64,000 nucleotides of DNA. Origin: Zhengitettix transpicula. Its lineage: Eukaryota > Arthropoda > Insecta > Orthoptera > Tetrigidae. Of the stretch, positions 53,025 to 64,000 are shown piece by piece; position 1 is the first letter of the stretch, and each line of letters begins with the position of its first letter. The stretch is taken from the NCBI GenBank assembly GCA_037074705.1, contig CM073591.1, forward strand, positions 96,152,532 through 96,216,531. Direction: 5' to 3'. A program made the translations under genes and the position numbers. The notes beneath the pieces are model-generated. The model saw only the letters and a list, made by a program, of their open reading frames with translations. It searched no databases and was not told where the DNA came from.

Positions 53025-54368
53025 TGATTAGTGATTTAACCCAAAGCACATTGAATTGTTGAATTTCTAATAAATACCCTCACTTTATTTTAGGTCGCTT
53101 CAATTATATTAACATGTTATTAGTGACCAAGATTTTATCATAAATTTTTTCATGTTTGTAGTATAAATAAAGTAGGTCAAATAAATACTTGTTAAAAAAA
53201 TTTTACACTGATAAATCATGGGTGAAAGTATAAAAGTAAATAAAATAAGTTGACAATGTAACTTCATTTTTTCCGCGTCTTTGTTTTAAATAAATAATTA
53301 TCAAATTTATAATGATAATTGTAGTTGATTGAAGGTAAGCGTTTAGTAAGTAACGTTTAAAAATATAAAATGTTTCAGAATATATAAGACATAACTTACA
53401 TATTTATATTTGTTAATTTTTAAATAAACTGACAATGGCATCAGCCTCATTCGCAGTAAATTATAATCAATTATACATACAATTCCACGTTCATCACATA
53501 TCTTCTCTTAATTAACTATAGAGAATATTATTATTTTGCATCACGTTACTAAACTAACTTCAGTACTGTGTAAAGTGTTAGGCGTGGCTCTCTTAAACTA
53601 AGAGAGCTAAACATTATGTTGAATAGTAGAGGTAGTAAGGTCTCAACAGAGTTTCCATATCGTAATGCGGTCGTTGCTCGGCAATCTGGAAGTCGCTGGG
53701 CTTCTGCCAAAAAACAAGGAAACACCGCAGCGTCTTCTCTACAATGAGACAAAAGCGGGCTTCCATGGATACGTACAAGTGGTCCGGGTCGTACGGTCTA
53801 CGGAGTTACGGATCTGGTTATTCTACAAGGTTTACTTGCTTACTTAACATTATACGCCAATACAAAATCACAGAATCTAGTAATAAAATTATGTATTTAT
53901 TATATACCTTAAATTGCAACATTATACATAGATTTTTACTCTCCAAAAATCTGCATCTATGAGCGAAGGAATCTCTAGAAAATAAAGTTATTTATGCACG
54001 GAGCTTTGAAAATAGGATGATTTTTCGTCATTTGTAGAAACGATGTATTCGTAATATGCTACGTTTGGTATGGAGGTATGAAGGTACGAAAATTTATTTA
54101 ACAAACTTACCTTTTCGCTGATTATGGAAGACGATAAGTGATACATTCAACATTATGGTGTAAAAAGGCCAGTCCAGTAATCAGTTAAATGCCACTCCCC
54201 CTGTATACGTTGTACGCGGTGTTGCAAGTCCCTTTACTGACAGAGGCGCTTTGTGCAACATGAATACGTCGATGCGACGTACGATTGAAAGCGTTGACTT
54301 ATTTGGAACTTTCAGCTACCGTTTTTCCGGGCAACAGTCTGTCGTTTCTATGTGAAATCGTAGCTAAT
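53025..54368. other. Intergenic, nothing seen
   Basis: AT-rich with GC-richer patches at 53640-53830 and 54160-54340; no recognisable product. Confidence 0.55.
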
Positions 54369-54372
54369 ATAT

Positions 54373-55250
54373 TGTAGCAATAGTTAATTAGGTGTTTGGA
54401 CATATCATTGGAATTGTTTGATAAATCCATTATAGCGGTAAGGCGAGCAGAGGATCAATAGCGCTGAGATCTGTTGCTTTGAGAAAATGCCTAAATGGAA
54501 ATGCGCGCTCAAACTCGAGAGCACTAGGATAGTTAGTTGGCGGAGAAACATTAAGAGGAGCTGAACAAGTAATAAAACTTGAGCAGAGACTAGGCATCGT
54601 TAATGTATAACTAGTTAAAATTGTTAATTAATACAAAGAAAACATTCACGGAAGTATTGCAGCATAAATATTGTAAAGTAAGAGCAATTTTCGTCAGAAT
54701 AGAACTTTCCAAAATCTTCGTGGAGAAATTAATCCAGAAGAACATTGGTAAAATTTTGTGGAGCGGAGCAGTCAACGGAATACAGCCAATATTGCAAAAT
54801 ATTAAAGTGAAGTGTAGAATCAGTGAAAACCAAGGCCTGATATTAAATAATTAAAGTGTGTAAAAGTGTCCGAACGAGGTAAAATTGATTGTTCTGGTAC
54901 CAGACCGACGGTCAGTAAGTAACATAATTTTGAATAATATTGTCAACGCTAATTAAAGGATAAAGTCAGATTTCGTTCCCTTTTAATTGTCAATCAAAGT
55001 TAATTTCATTACTTTTTAATTTATTTCATTCTATCGACATATTGTTTAGGTAAATTGTGAACTGTTTTGTTAATAAAATTTTAAATCATTTTTTGTGTTC
55101 ATTATCAAACTCAGTAAAGGCTCTGAGATATAAAAATTTTAATTGTAATTGTTTTGAGTTTGAAGCCACAAAGTGATACTAAATTTTATTTTATGTTTCA
55201 AATTTTGTTTATTATTTCATTTAATTAAAGCTTACCTGTTGATTATCACA
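54373..55250 (+). repeat. LTR-like element, probable solo LTR (first subfamily)
   Basis: 878 bp, starting tgtagcaata and ending gattatcaca, flanked by atat (54369-54372) and atac (55251-55254). It is the opposite orientation of the copies at 36845 and 39688 and shares the block ccattatagcgg near the start, ctggtaccagaccgacggtc (54895-54914), and tcaaactcagtaaaggctct (55107-55126). AATAAA occurs near 55073. The 77-codon frame 54621-54854 lies inside it and is not a gene. Confidence 0.68.
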
Positions 55251-56016
55251 ATACTAGCTGGGTGCCCGGCGTTGCTCGTGTCCTTATTTATATAAACTCG
55301 AAAAAGTATTTAATTGAATACTTAAATATATTCCTTGAATATTTCAGGATATAATCGTCACTCAGTCTTCATACATTACGAAATATTATATTGATGAAAT
55401 TGTTAGCTAGACTCACAACTAATACAGCGCGAAAATTAACTTGCATTTTCCGCAAGGATGGTAAAGTAATTCGTATTCTTCTTTATTATCATTCGATGGA
55501 GTATTGCTGTATAAAATTATACTTTTTATTTAAAGAAAATATTTCTGCTTTATTTAATTCGTAATAAAGGAGATATTTCCTTTGTTCGTTGCGTAGTAAC
55601 GTCTTTCTCTCGCGTGACGTCATTGTCTCTTGGCGCGCAGTAATTTAATATTTAATGATCACGGTTTTTAATTATAATTCTTTCCACATGTATACTTTAT
55701 ATTAAATAAAAATATTTCTGCTTTATTTCATTACGAAATACAGAACTATATTTTTATGATGCGTCAATGTTTTGCCAATGACGTCACCGTCACTTGGCGC
55801 GCAGTAATTTAACACTAATTCGTAACTTATTTCAATTATAATTATTTCCACGTTTATTCTAGGGGTTTCTCACTCCCACAGTACCGGTTCTCGATTTTGG
55901 CAGAATACGTAAACCAATTTTTGTTGCATTCTGTCCACGCGATAAAATTTGTATAAAGAACAACGTAAATACATACATACATACAAATATACACGCTATT
56001 TTATTATATAGATATA
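55251..56016 (+). repeat. Interspersed repeat, 'actagctgggt' family, with tandem units
   Basis: It begins atactagctgggtgcccggc directly at the end of the LTR-like element and ends with tacatacatacatac followed by attttattatatagata. In the middle, two units of about 172 bp (from 55537 and 55709) share atatttctgctttattt and cttggcgcgcagtaattta. No ORF. It is the same superfamily as 23880-24457, which lies in the other orientation. The class is not assigned; a non-LTR-derived or Helitron-like origin are both possible. Confidence 0.55.
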
Positions 56017-59000
56017 AAGTAAACTTTGATAATTTAAAATAATAAATTATACACTTTAAAAAGTATTAGAAAAGAAAAATTAAATGCCGGTAAAATAAAT
56101 AAGTTATTTAGTTTTATACTTTCTAAGCATATGTGACGATAAAATTACTAAGGACGTATCGATAAGTCAAAGTAAGAGAGCATTCTGTCATAATCACACT
56201 GGAAGCCAGCTCACAAAGTAAAATAAAAGTGAACAAACATTACTACAAAATATATAGAAAAACAGTTAATGACAGACACAAGTCATTGTCTCGCAACAAA
56301 CTAATACGTAATCTCCTTGGCTCTACAGCCCATTTCGAGGAATGGTCTACCGGGACGGTTGTCAGACTGCCATCATTATTGACACTTTCCGGATTATTGG
56401 AATAGCACGTGGTCAGCACAGCGATTCTTCTTCAATTTTAATCCCAGTTTACGTAACCATATCCCAAACTATAGGAATTGACTATTGTACAAAAAACAAC
56501 AACAATTTTAACAAATAATTTTGCTCATCGTGAAAGAAAGACGATCGTTTAACACTCGGTAACGGAGCCGTTTTTCGAACGAAGAGACATCAACACGTAA
56601 AATTCACGTTATTTTTTTAAAACAAATTGTATTGTTCTGTGTGTGTGACACTCGCGTTACATCCCCCATCGGTGTAGTGTTTCGTTTGAACATTCGCTCT
56701 TCACAACACCACAGCCGCGGAATAAATGTCATATAATTTATATTACCAGAGGTGTAATGCAATGATATAATTTCATTTAAATTTTTTATAAATATTTGTC
56801 TAGACGGATATATTTAATTCATACAAATAACAACAACCCATTTTTCAGTCTCAGTTATTTATTATACTTGTTTTTCTTTAAAGTTTTCGGTCTGTCCGTT
56901 CATATTCTTCTATAATTCTTTCAGACTTCAAGAAAAATAAATATAATAAATAATTGATACTTAATTGCGTTTCTTGTTATTTATGTAAATTAATATAATA
57001 AGTCTCAATGATATTTGAATGATATGTCACGTGTCACTATGGCCACTACATGAAGTTCAGAAAGAGGTTAGACCAATGTAAAAATATTACATGACCGGAC
57101 AGATGGAAAGCTTTAAAGAAAAATAAACAGAATAAACAAATATATCTGAATATTTCTTTGTTGTTAGTTTGTATAAGTTATATTCTGTTAACATTTTAGA
57201 ATTTCATTATTGTGAGTGACGAATAATCATATTAAAGGCCAAATATTCTTAAATAATATAACTACTTAATCGTTCGACTAATCATAGTGTGTGTTGGAAT
57301 GAAGAACATTAATATATTGAATTAAAACTTTGTCAGAAATATTTTATGTACTATAAAACAATTCACGGTATTTTTTATGCAGAATCTCATTCTGTAGAAG
57401 GTTGAGAATCCACGGTTCTCAATATTAGCCTCAAATATTCATTATCGATGTCTCTCTGATCTGTTCTGGCTTCATATTTAGGCATAAAGAGGAGATGAAT
57501 ATGATATAAAGCCAATATGCTAGAATACAGCCCAAAACTGTATACAAATTGAAGACAGGAAATCGAGGAAATGACCATCCAACCCAATCCGGTGCGAAAG
57601 TCTTAAAAATAGCAACAGTAAGGAATTAGGTGAACAAAACTGTTCCTTTTATAAGTTCACTTTAATAAGTTGTATATTTATATTAAAGATTTTTTAAAGA
57701 TATAAGATATAAAATTTAAGTCCAGTAAGATAGGAAAAGTTTTGATATTCTCATCAGAATGTGCAGGTATGTGATAAAAATCATTTAAAAGGTTTAAATG
57801 CTGTTTGTGGCAAAAATTTAAACATTTTAGGACCTCCCAGAAACGTAAAATAGGTATGCAATCTCGAAAATGTGACGAACTTTATATCTTTACAGGCATT
57901 AAAGATTTTCAGTTGAAGCCGAAACTATTCTCTTGCAGCGTTAAATATTCTTTACTAATCAAGATATCCGGTTGGAAACAATAAACTTGTGGCGCAGTTG
58001 ATAAGCTAGGACATTATGAGCATTTTACAGAACATAAAAGTAATATTTAATCTGAATGTAAGTTATTGCGAGGGAAATATTTGGAAGTTATAGGTACTTA
58101 GACGTTTATAGGCAGATAAAGTTATAACAACGTGTGAGAATAATGTCGTGAGGACTTCGTATATTGTATTGGCTCGCTTTGATTTGTAAAATATAGCGAC
58201 TTTTTCTTAAAAGATAACTGTGATTGAGTAATTTTCAAGAAACTCATTTGTTAAAAAATATACATTATATATTAATTTACGTTACTTTTCGGGAAAGGTT
58301 TTTAAAATATTACCTTTAATTTTGAAAACAGTACGAACATTGCCAGCATTATATCCCATTAATGGTAATGAAGCTGTCCTACATGTGTAATGTGCTAGTT
58401 AGTATGAACCGTTGTAAACCATAAGGCTAAACTAGTCCAATTAGCCGTTAATATAGTTTCAAATGTTAAATGTAGAGCAGTCTGTTAATTAATAACAACT
58501 CAGGGCAGGGAAATTTGTGTACATGGGTGCCGATTAATAGTACCTGATGGCGTCACGCAACGTTGCGGAGTTGGTTACGCACTCTACTGAAATTTATATG
58601 AATTCATACTTCTAGTATTATATTATAATTACTTCTGAAACGAATTTAAAATTTACCGTACCATAAAACGTCATATAACGCTTTGAAACGAAAGGTAATC
58701 TAGCTTTTGAACGCCAATTCAATTTTGCGAGTTATTATATTGTTTTCTTTATTGACTAGAAGGGATTCAGGTTCACCTGAGCGCCTTGCGGTAACACTTG
58801 TAATTACTAAGTAGTACATTTCGTAGACTCAGTAACGCCATGAGCCGCTATACCGTAATCTGGTTCCATCAAGTATATACAAATAATTATTGATTATGAG
58901 CATACAGTCAATATTGACTGAAATTTGTATTAACCCGACCTTACCCGACCATCAACCTGAGTATGTCCGATTGCACGAATTCATAGATACTTTATGCTAT

Positions 59001-59158
59001 CCATTCGTAAAATAATTAAAAATTCATGTATGCAACTCGACATCATGAATACCGACTTAATCGAGACAGCATTGGTTTAAATTTCTCGGTTAATTTTTAT
59101 ATTAACTTATTTTTTCAAAAGTATAGACATTAAAACAGTCTAGAGTGTTGTGCGGAAG
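56017..59158. other. AT-rich intergenic, nothing seen
   Basis: No recognisable frame, RNA gene or repeat structure. Confidence 0.55.
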
Positions 59159-59640
59159 TTTTTTTTTTAGGGCAACAAGCTACATGAGGGTGATCCACTT
59201 TGGGCAACTCCCCTTTAATAGCATAGGAAGAGATTTGAAAGGGGGGATGCGGAAGGCTAGAGGAAGGTAGCCAAGGGTTAACTAGGGCCCCCGGGCTAAT
59301 TTTTTAAGGATCCTACCCGGCATTCGCCTAAAGGAATTCAGGGAAAACCTTAGAAAAACCTGCATCGGGTAGGTCGGGCATTGGGTACTTATCCCACGCC
59401 CTCCCGATAGCGGGAGAGGAGTTTGCTGTGGGGACGCAGCATTCCCTTCTCCGTGTCTCGACCAGTTTAGGAGGCAGCTGGCCGACTATTCCAATGGGAA
59501 TAGCGGACAACTCTTACCGTATGCCCAAGGTCTGTGACCCCGGAACATACACCTCTCAAAACAGGCCGAGGTGCCTCGGCTTGTGGGAACCTTAGTTCAA
59601 AAACGGAGAGGAAAAGGCATACCCAAAGGTAGCCCCTTAA
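59159..59640 (-). repeat. Poly(A)-tailed GC-rich repeat, copy 1
   Basis: On the minus strand a GC-rich, non-coding sequence ends in an A run (T run at 59159-59168). Blocks such as cgacctaccc-gatgcaggtt (about 59365-59385) and ggctaccttcc (about 59262-59272) recur in the copy at 61461-61688. The tail and lack of inverted repeats suggest the 3' end of a non-LTR element or a SINE. The 60-codon frame at 59328-59510 has no domain I know. Confidence 0.6.
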
Positions 59641-60185
59641 AAAATTGTATATTTAATAATATTCTTAAAGAGATTCGACTGACAGCAGATGAAACTTTAG
59701 AAATATTCACAAACCATTTAATAGGAAGATAAAAAATTACAGAAAATGAAAAATTTTACATTCGACTATATATGTTTTATGTATGATTAATATATAATGT
59801 ATTCAGTAAAACAGACAGTATGATGCATAATTTACTGTCAATTTAAATAGTGACTAAGAATAAATATCGTCCACAGCTTCAAACAGTAGTTGAGACGTAA
59901 TAAAAAATATATACCTAAAAAAAATTGTTTTCCAAAATCCAATCAGATTTTATAACAGTTTCTTCCATTGGGAAATAGGAAAAATAAATTTTGAGTAACT
60001 CAATATTTTTCTTTGATAATTAATTAACTGAAGCTTCAGTGAAAACAAATTCCATCGAATCAAAATATAATCGTGAATAAATTATCTATATAAACCCAAA
60101 TCTTATCCTTCAGATGTCAGAAATATTTTCCGAGTTAAGAACTTTAAAAATAAGGAACGTAGGTTTTCCATGTGTAGTTGCTGGG
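59641..60185. other. AT-rich intergenic, nothing seen
   Basis: No recognisable feature. Confidence 0.6.
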
Positions 60186-60290
60186 TGAAGTTTTCTCGGG
60201 TTTCCAACCGGAAGAAGATGGCGGTGCAAGCCATGGAAACGTTGTGTATATTTAACGACGCTACCCGGTTTGAATCCCGAGAAAACTTAA
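60186..60290. repeat. Fold-back family 2 copy with nested hairpin core
   Basis: Arms gaagttttctcgggtttcc (from 60187) and its imperfect reverse complement ending gaatcccgagaaaactt (about 60272-60288). The core atggc-ggtgcaa-gccat-ggaaacgttg matches that of 42149-42260 in layout. Confidence 0.68.
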
Positions 60291-61460
60291 TCCAAGAACT
60301 TTAAAGTTTGAAATGAATGTCACTAACACATTTTATAAAAAATCAAACAGTAATCAGTAGATGTAAATTATTTAAGAAGCAAAACGACAAATACTAAGTT
60401 GTAAATAAAATAAACGTTGAATTGTTGTCTAGAATTTGTTAATATTTGACCAATTAAGATCTTATGGTGGAATTATTTTTATGTTTCTATAGTAAGCTTG
60501 TTTTTATGTAACATGTAAGTGTACCTGCAACTCATAAATTTTGTGAGAAGAGTCTTTTCATGCTTCGCATACGATGTAACAAGTAAAAAATGACGCAGTA
60601 AAATAATATCACAACATTGGCGACACTAATGTTATGCTAGATAAAGATCTTTGACGTTGCAGTTCTTTTTCTATAGATTGATAAACTTCATTATCAAAAG
60701 ACTTTAAATTATTTCCAGAGTTAAGTTTATCGTGTCTTCTTCTTTTTGTTGTGTTATTTCTTCTAAATATTCTGATCATCCATATCAGGGAATAAGAATA
60801 AGAAATTTCAAGCAAAATCAACTTCACAAAACTTCCTTTATAAATTTTAAAGCGAAGAAAACCCTTTTGAATTCTATGCAAATAATTTAATGATTTAAAT
60901 AAAATTAAATTAAAATGCGTCATCAACGAATTATTTTTCTACACGGTTGATGTGTTTCTGAATAATGTCTCGTCTCATTTTAACGTAAGCTAATTTGACT
61001 CGAAGGTTTAACCGTAAAAGCGACAGGTGCAGTTGAGTTGAGGTCCGACTGCTAAACGCATGAACTCAATTTCAACTTTACTGCCTTAATAACTGAATTA
61101 TAACAGATGTCATTTATTTTTAGTTCTATACTCTTAAAGTTAGTCATTTTTTGTCTTTAAAATTCAGAACTTGCTTGCGCTTCAATGGGGATATTGTAGA
61201 TCTACAAAATAATTACAAACCCTTCGTTATATTTTGTTAAGTGGTTGCGGAAAAGCTGTTGTTCACCTGGTTCGGCACACAATAAGTGAAATCCGGTTTA
61301 ACTCGGGACAAGTGGTTCGCACGCAACATTTGTGAAGGTCTCACTTCCGTGTTAATTAAGTTACAATAACAATTCAAAACCCTGACACTCTTCACTTAAT
61401 TGAGTTTTTACTCTCAGCTGTGTAGGAAGCCGTTACCACAAAAATATTTTTTACAATAAA
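60291..61460. other. Intergenic, nothing seen
   Basis: AT-rich. The 105-codon minus frame at 60609-60926 is low in GC, K- and N-rich, and shows no domain. Confidence 0.5.
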
Positions 61461-61688
61461 GCCACAGCTAACCTCTCTCCCGCCATCGGAAAGGCGTGAG
61501 CCAAGTACTAATGGTCCGACCTACATTATGCAGGTTTTATAGGGTTCTCCAGCATCACTTTTAGGTGAAAATATAGCCCGGGGACCGTAGTTAAGCCTTG
61601 GCTACCTTCCCCTACCCTTCCGCATCCTATGCTATTAAAGGGAAGTTATCACCTAATTTCTGATTTATCCTGTTACTCTAAAAAAAAA
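61461..61688 (+). repeat. Poly(A)-tailed GC-rich repeat, copy 2
   Basis: Starts gccacagctaacctctctcc and ends in an A run (61680-61688). It is homologous to the 3' part of copy 1 at 59159 in opposite orientation, shorter, and with several indels. Shared blocks include agcccgggg, ttggctaccttcccct and ctatgctattaaaggg. This is consistent with a 5'-truncated retroposed copy. Confidence 0.62.
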
Positions 61689-64000
61689 CTCCAAGTAGTA
61701 AAATATATAATGAAAGGCTAACGAATTTTTTTTTGCAGATCTGCCCTGAAACTTCTCGAGTATCCCATTGTTGATAGCGCTCTTAAGCCACTAAGTCTGA
61801 GCTAATTGCTCTTGGAAAATATTTTCAATTGAAAAGTTATTTGTTCTTCTATTTGTGCGGTGTCATACAGTTTAAACTTACTGTTTCGTAAAATAAAAAT
61901 ATTTTCAAATATTATACTTATTTAAAACTATATCTATTATAAAAAATCAATTAGTAATAATTTTTTGCAGTTCAGATTTTTGTAAATGTTTTTTGTTCGG
62001 AATACAAAAAGATATTATAAAATGATAAATAAACTTTTATAATATATTTTAGACATCATAATTAATTAGTTAAACAAATATTTAAAATTTATATACGATG
62101 CTAAAAAGGAGGAAAATCTAGGCGAATGACAACTTTTTTGTATTCCGCTCACCTTAAAGATAGTACTGTCTGTAAACTTGTTCCAATGATAATGATTGTG
62201 TGTCACGTATAAGCAATTTTAACAAATCTTGTAGAATTGATTTGAGTCCAGAAATGAAATTACTTTTATTAATTGTAGGAAAAATTTTCAGAATGTGCTT
62301 AAAATTTTTAAATCCTAAGTAAAAGTTTTATTTTATGTAATCGTTATTTCGCACGCCTGAAATATTTAGGATCAAACATGCAGAGATATTTTATAAGGAA
62401 ATAGTAGTTTATTACACTATGACTGTAAAATAAATTTCAATATTTAATGCTATTTAAACTCACCGGACGTCTAACTTACATAAACTATAGAATAATAAAA
62501 ATATGAGCAGTATTCTGATTACTGATCTTAATCAGTTGTTTCGAAAAGAAGCATATTTCGAAGGCATCAACATCCCAGATAAATTGTTCGGAAGTAGTAT
62601 CATGCGCTGTTAACTACCCAAAAGGTTAATACTCGTTTAAAAATATTCTCAAATTTAAAACTTTGAAATGATGAAATTAAATCTAAAAAATTAAATATTA
62701 TTGGTTGGATTAAGATTTATCATTACAAAATTTCACTTCCTTTAAAAGAGAATCAAATGTAATATTTACGATACACATGAGGAAAGCTGCAAATAAAAAT
62801 ACTTGTATGAAAAAATAAATTGCGCCGGAGCAGTGAAAATTAAACCTTTGAAGTTTTCATCTCATATATTACGCCGGATTATTTCATTATTTTGTACCAG
62901 CCGATGTTATGAAATTATTTTTAAATATTTTTTGTGAATGCTACAATATAATCCAAACATAAATTCGTAATAAGTAAAAAAGGAATAGACAATACATCAA
63001 AGTACTGGGTGCCTTTGCATGTGTTTAATAATTGTCACGCGTAAAAATTGTATAATTTATAACATATATAATATCCAATATTAATGAATAGCATATTTGT
63101 AAAATGAAGACTGCTAATGGCATAACAAAAAAAAATTATAAATACATATAATTAGCGAATAACTGTCAATAACTATGATAAAAACTATCGTTATACAGAC
63201 AAACTTAAAAATGAAAATTAATCGAATTAAATTGAATTTAAAAATGCCAGACCTTTCAACGTGGATTAGCGTCTTTTTCTAACTTAAGAGTAAGAAACTA
63301 AAATCAAATATAAAAATTAAGAGACAAATAACTTAAACAAAACATCAATAATTTGTTGAGACTTTCGGAATCATGCTTTTAAAAGTTAAGGTTTAATTGG
63401 TTCCACAAACTAATCTTTTCAGGATGTGTTCAAAATTTTTTATCTGACCTTCCTGTTACACATAAGTGTGGTATTGTTTGGAATAATTTTTAAAACCTCA
63501 ACTAAGTCAAAAATGTTTTACTGGCCAACCTCTATCCTATTGAATTTATTTATAAGTAAATAAACATTAATTACCTAAAATTAATTTAGAATTTTACGAA
63601 ACAATTATTTTATTATGTTATGTTTCTGTGGTATGGAATAATTTCATCTAATACAATTGTTTAAAATCTACCATTTTCTGTAATTTTTAAGTCTAAGTCT
63701 TCTTTTTCTGGTCTCAGCAAAGGACACAAAGATTCTATTAATACATTTTCCACTATAAATGTTGTATATAAAATAAAAAGTTGAATTTGTGACCAAACAA
63801 AATCAATTTGAAATACTGGGATTAAAGAATGTTATCTTGTAAGAAACTATCACCTAATATTGTATTAAATATAATCAGGGTTTTATTTCGACAACACCTC
63901 AATTTTAGACAGAGAACAACATTTTTGGATTAATTCCTGAGATACTGTAGAATAAAAATCATACAAATACTGTTAAAATTATCACTGAAGTTATTTGGTG
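61689..64000. other. AT-rich intergenic to the window end, nothing seen
   Basis: Very AT-rich; no coding frame, RNA gene or repeat recognised. Confidence 0.6.

Overview
The window looks like intergenic (or very long intronic) DNA of an insect with a large, AT-rich, transposon-laden genome. The reasons are the AT-rich background, long (TA)n tracts, mariner relics, non-LTR reverse-transcriptase scraps and a Ty3/Gypsy element of a type known from arthropods and other invertebrates. A hemimetabolous insect such as a cockroach or termite is my guess; nothing in the window proves the order. I found no complete host gene. The only plausible host coding piece is a short open frame ending at position 202, which may be a terminal exon entering from the left.

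The best preserved object is a Ty3/Gypsy LTR retrotransposon on the minus strand (2542-8407) with 285-bp LTRs that differ at only two positions and a 4-bp target duplication (gcta). Its Gag carries a CHCC zinc finger and its primer-binding site matches the 3' end of tRNA-Trp, both hallmarks of the CsRn1 clade. Gag and Pol are joined by a textbook -1 frameshift signal: slippery GGGAAAC, a 6-nt spacer and a perfect 10-bp GC-rich hairpin. The copy is dead because a second, GC-rich retroposon of about 1.09 kb (4498-5588) landed inside the RNase H domain and made a 16-bp target duplication. Protease, RT and most of RNase H lie on one side; the end of RNase H and integrase lie on the other.

The rest is a graveyard of smaller repeats. 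Six LTR-like elements of 0.84-1.12 kb (16504-17347, 36845-37761, 39688-40682, 50356-51417, 51464-52580, 54373-55250) begin TG, end CA (one has a mutated last base), and sit at ATAT or (TA)n targets. They look like solo LTRs of one superfamily. Two families of palindromic fold-back elements are scattered about: one at 10549, 24689, 27481 and 47434, the other at 36094, 42149, 52894 and 60186. A long-TIR MITE lies at 459-710. There are two mariner transposase relics (17880-18224 and 28991-29560), two non-LTR RT/RNase H relics (39241-39586 plus, 43803-45080 minus), a possible LTR fragment with TATA box, initiator and polyadenylation signal within about 75 bp (18835-19080), two copies of a repeat starting with an 'actagctgggt'-type motif, and an inverted pair of poly(A)-tailed GC-rich repeats (59159-59640 and 61461-61688).

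The remaining stretches are AT-rich DNA in which I see no gene, RNA gene or array.
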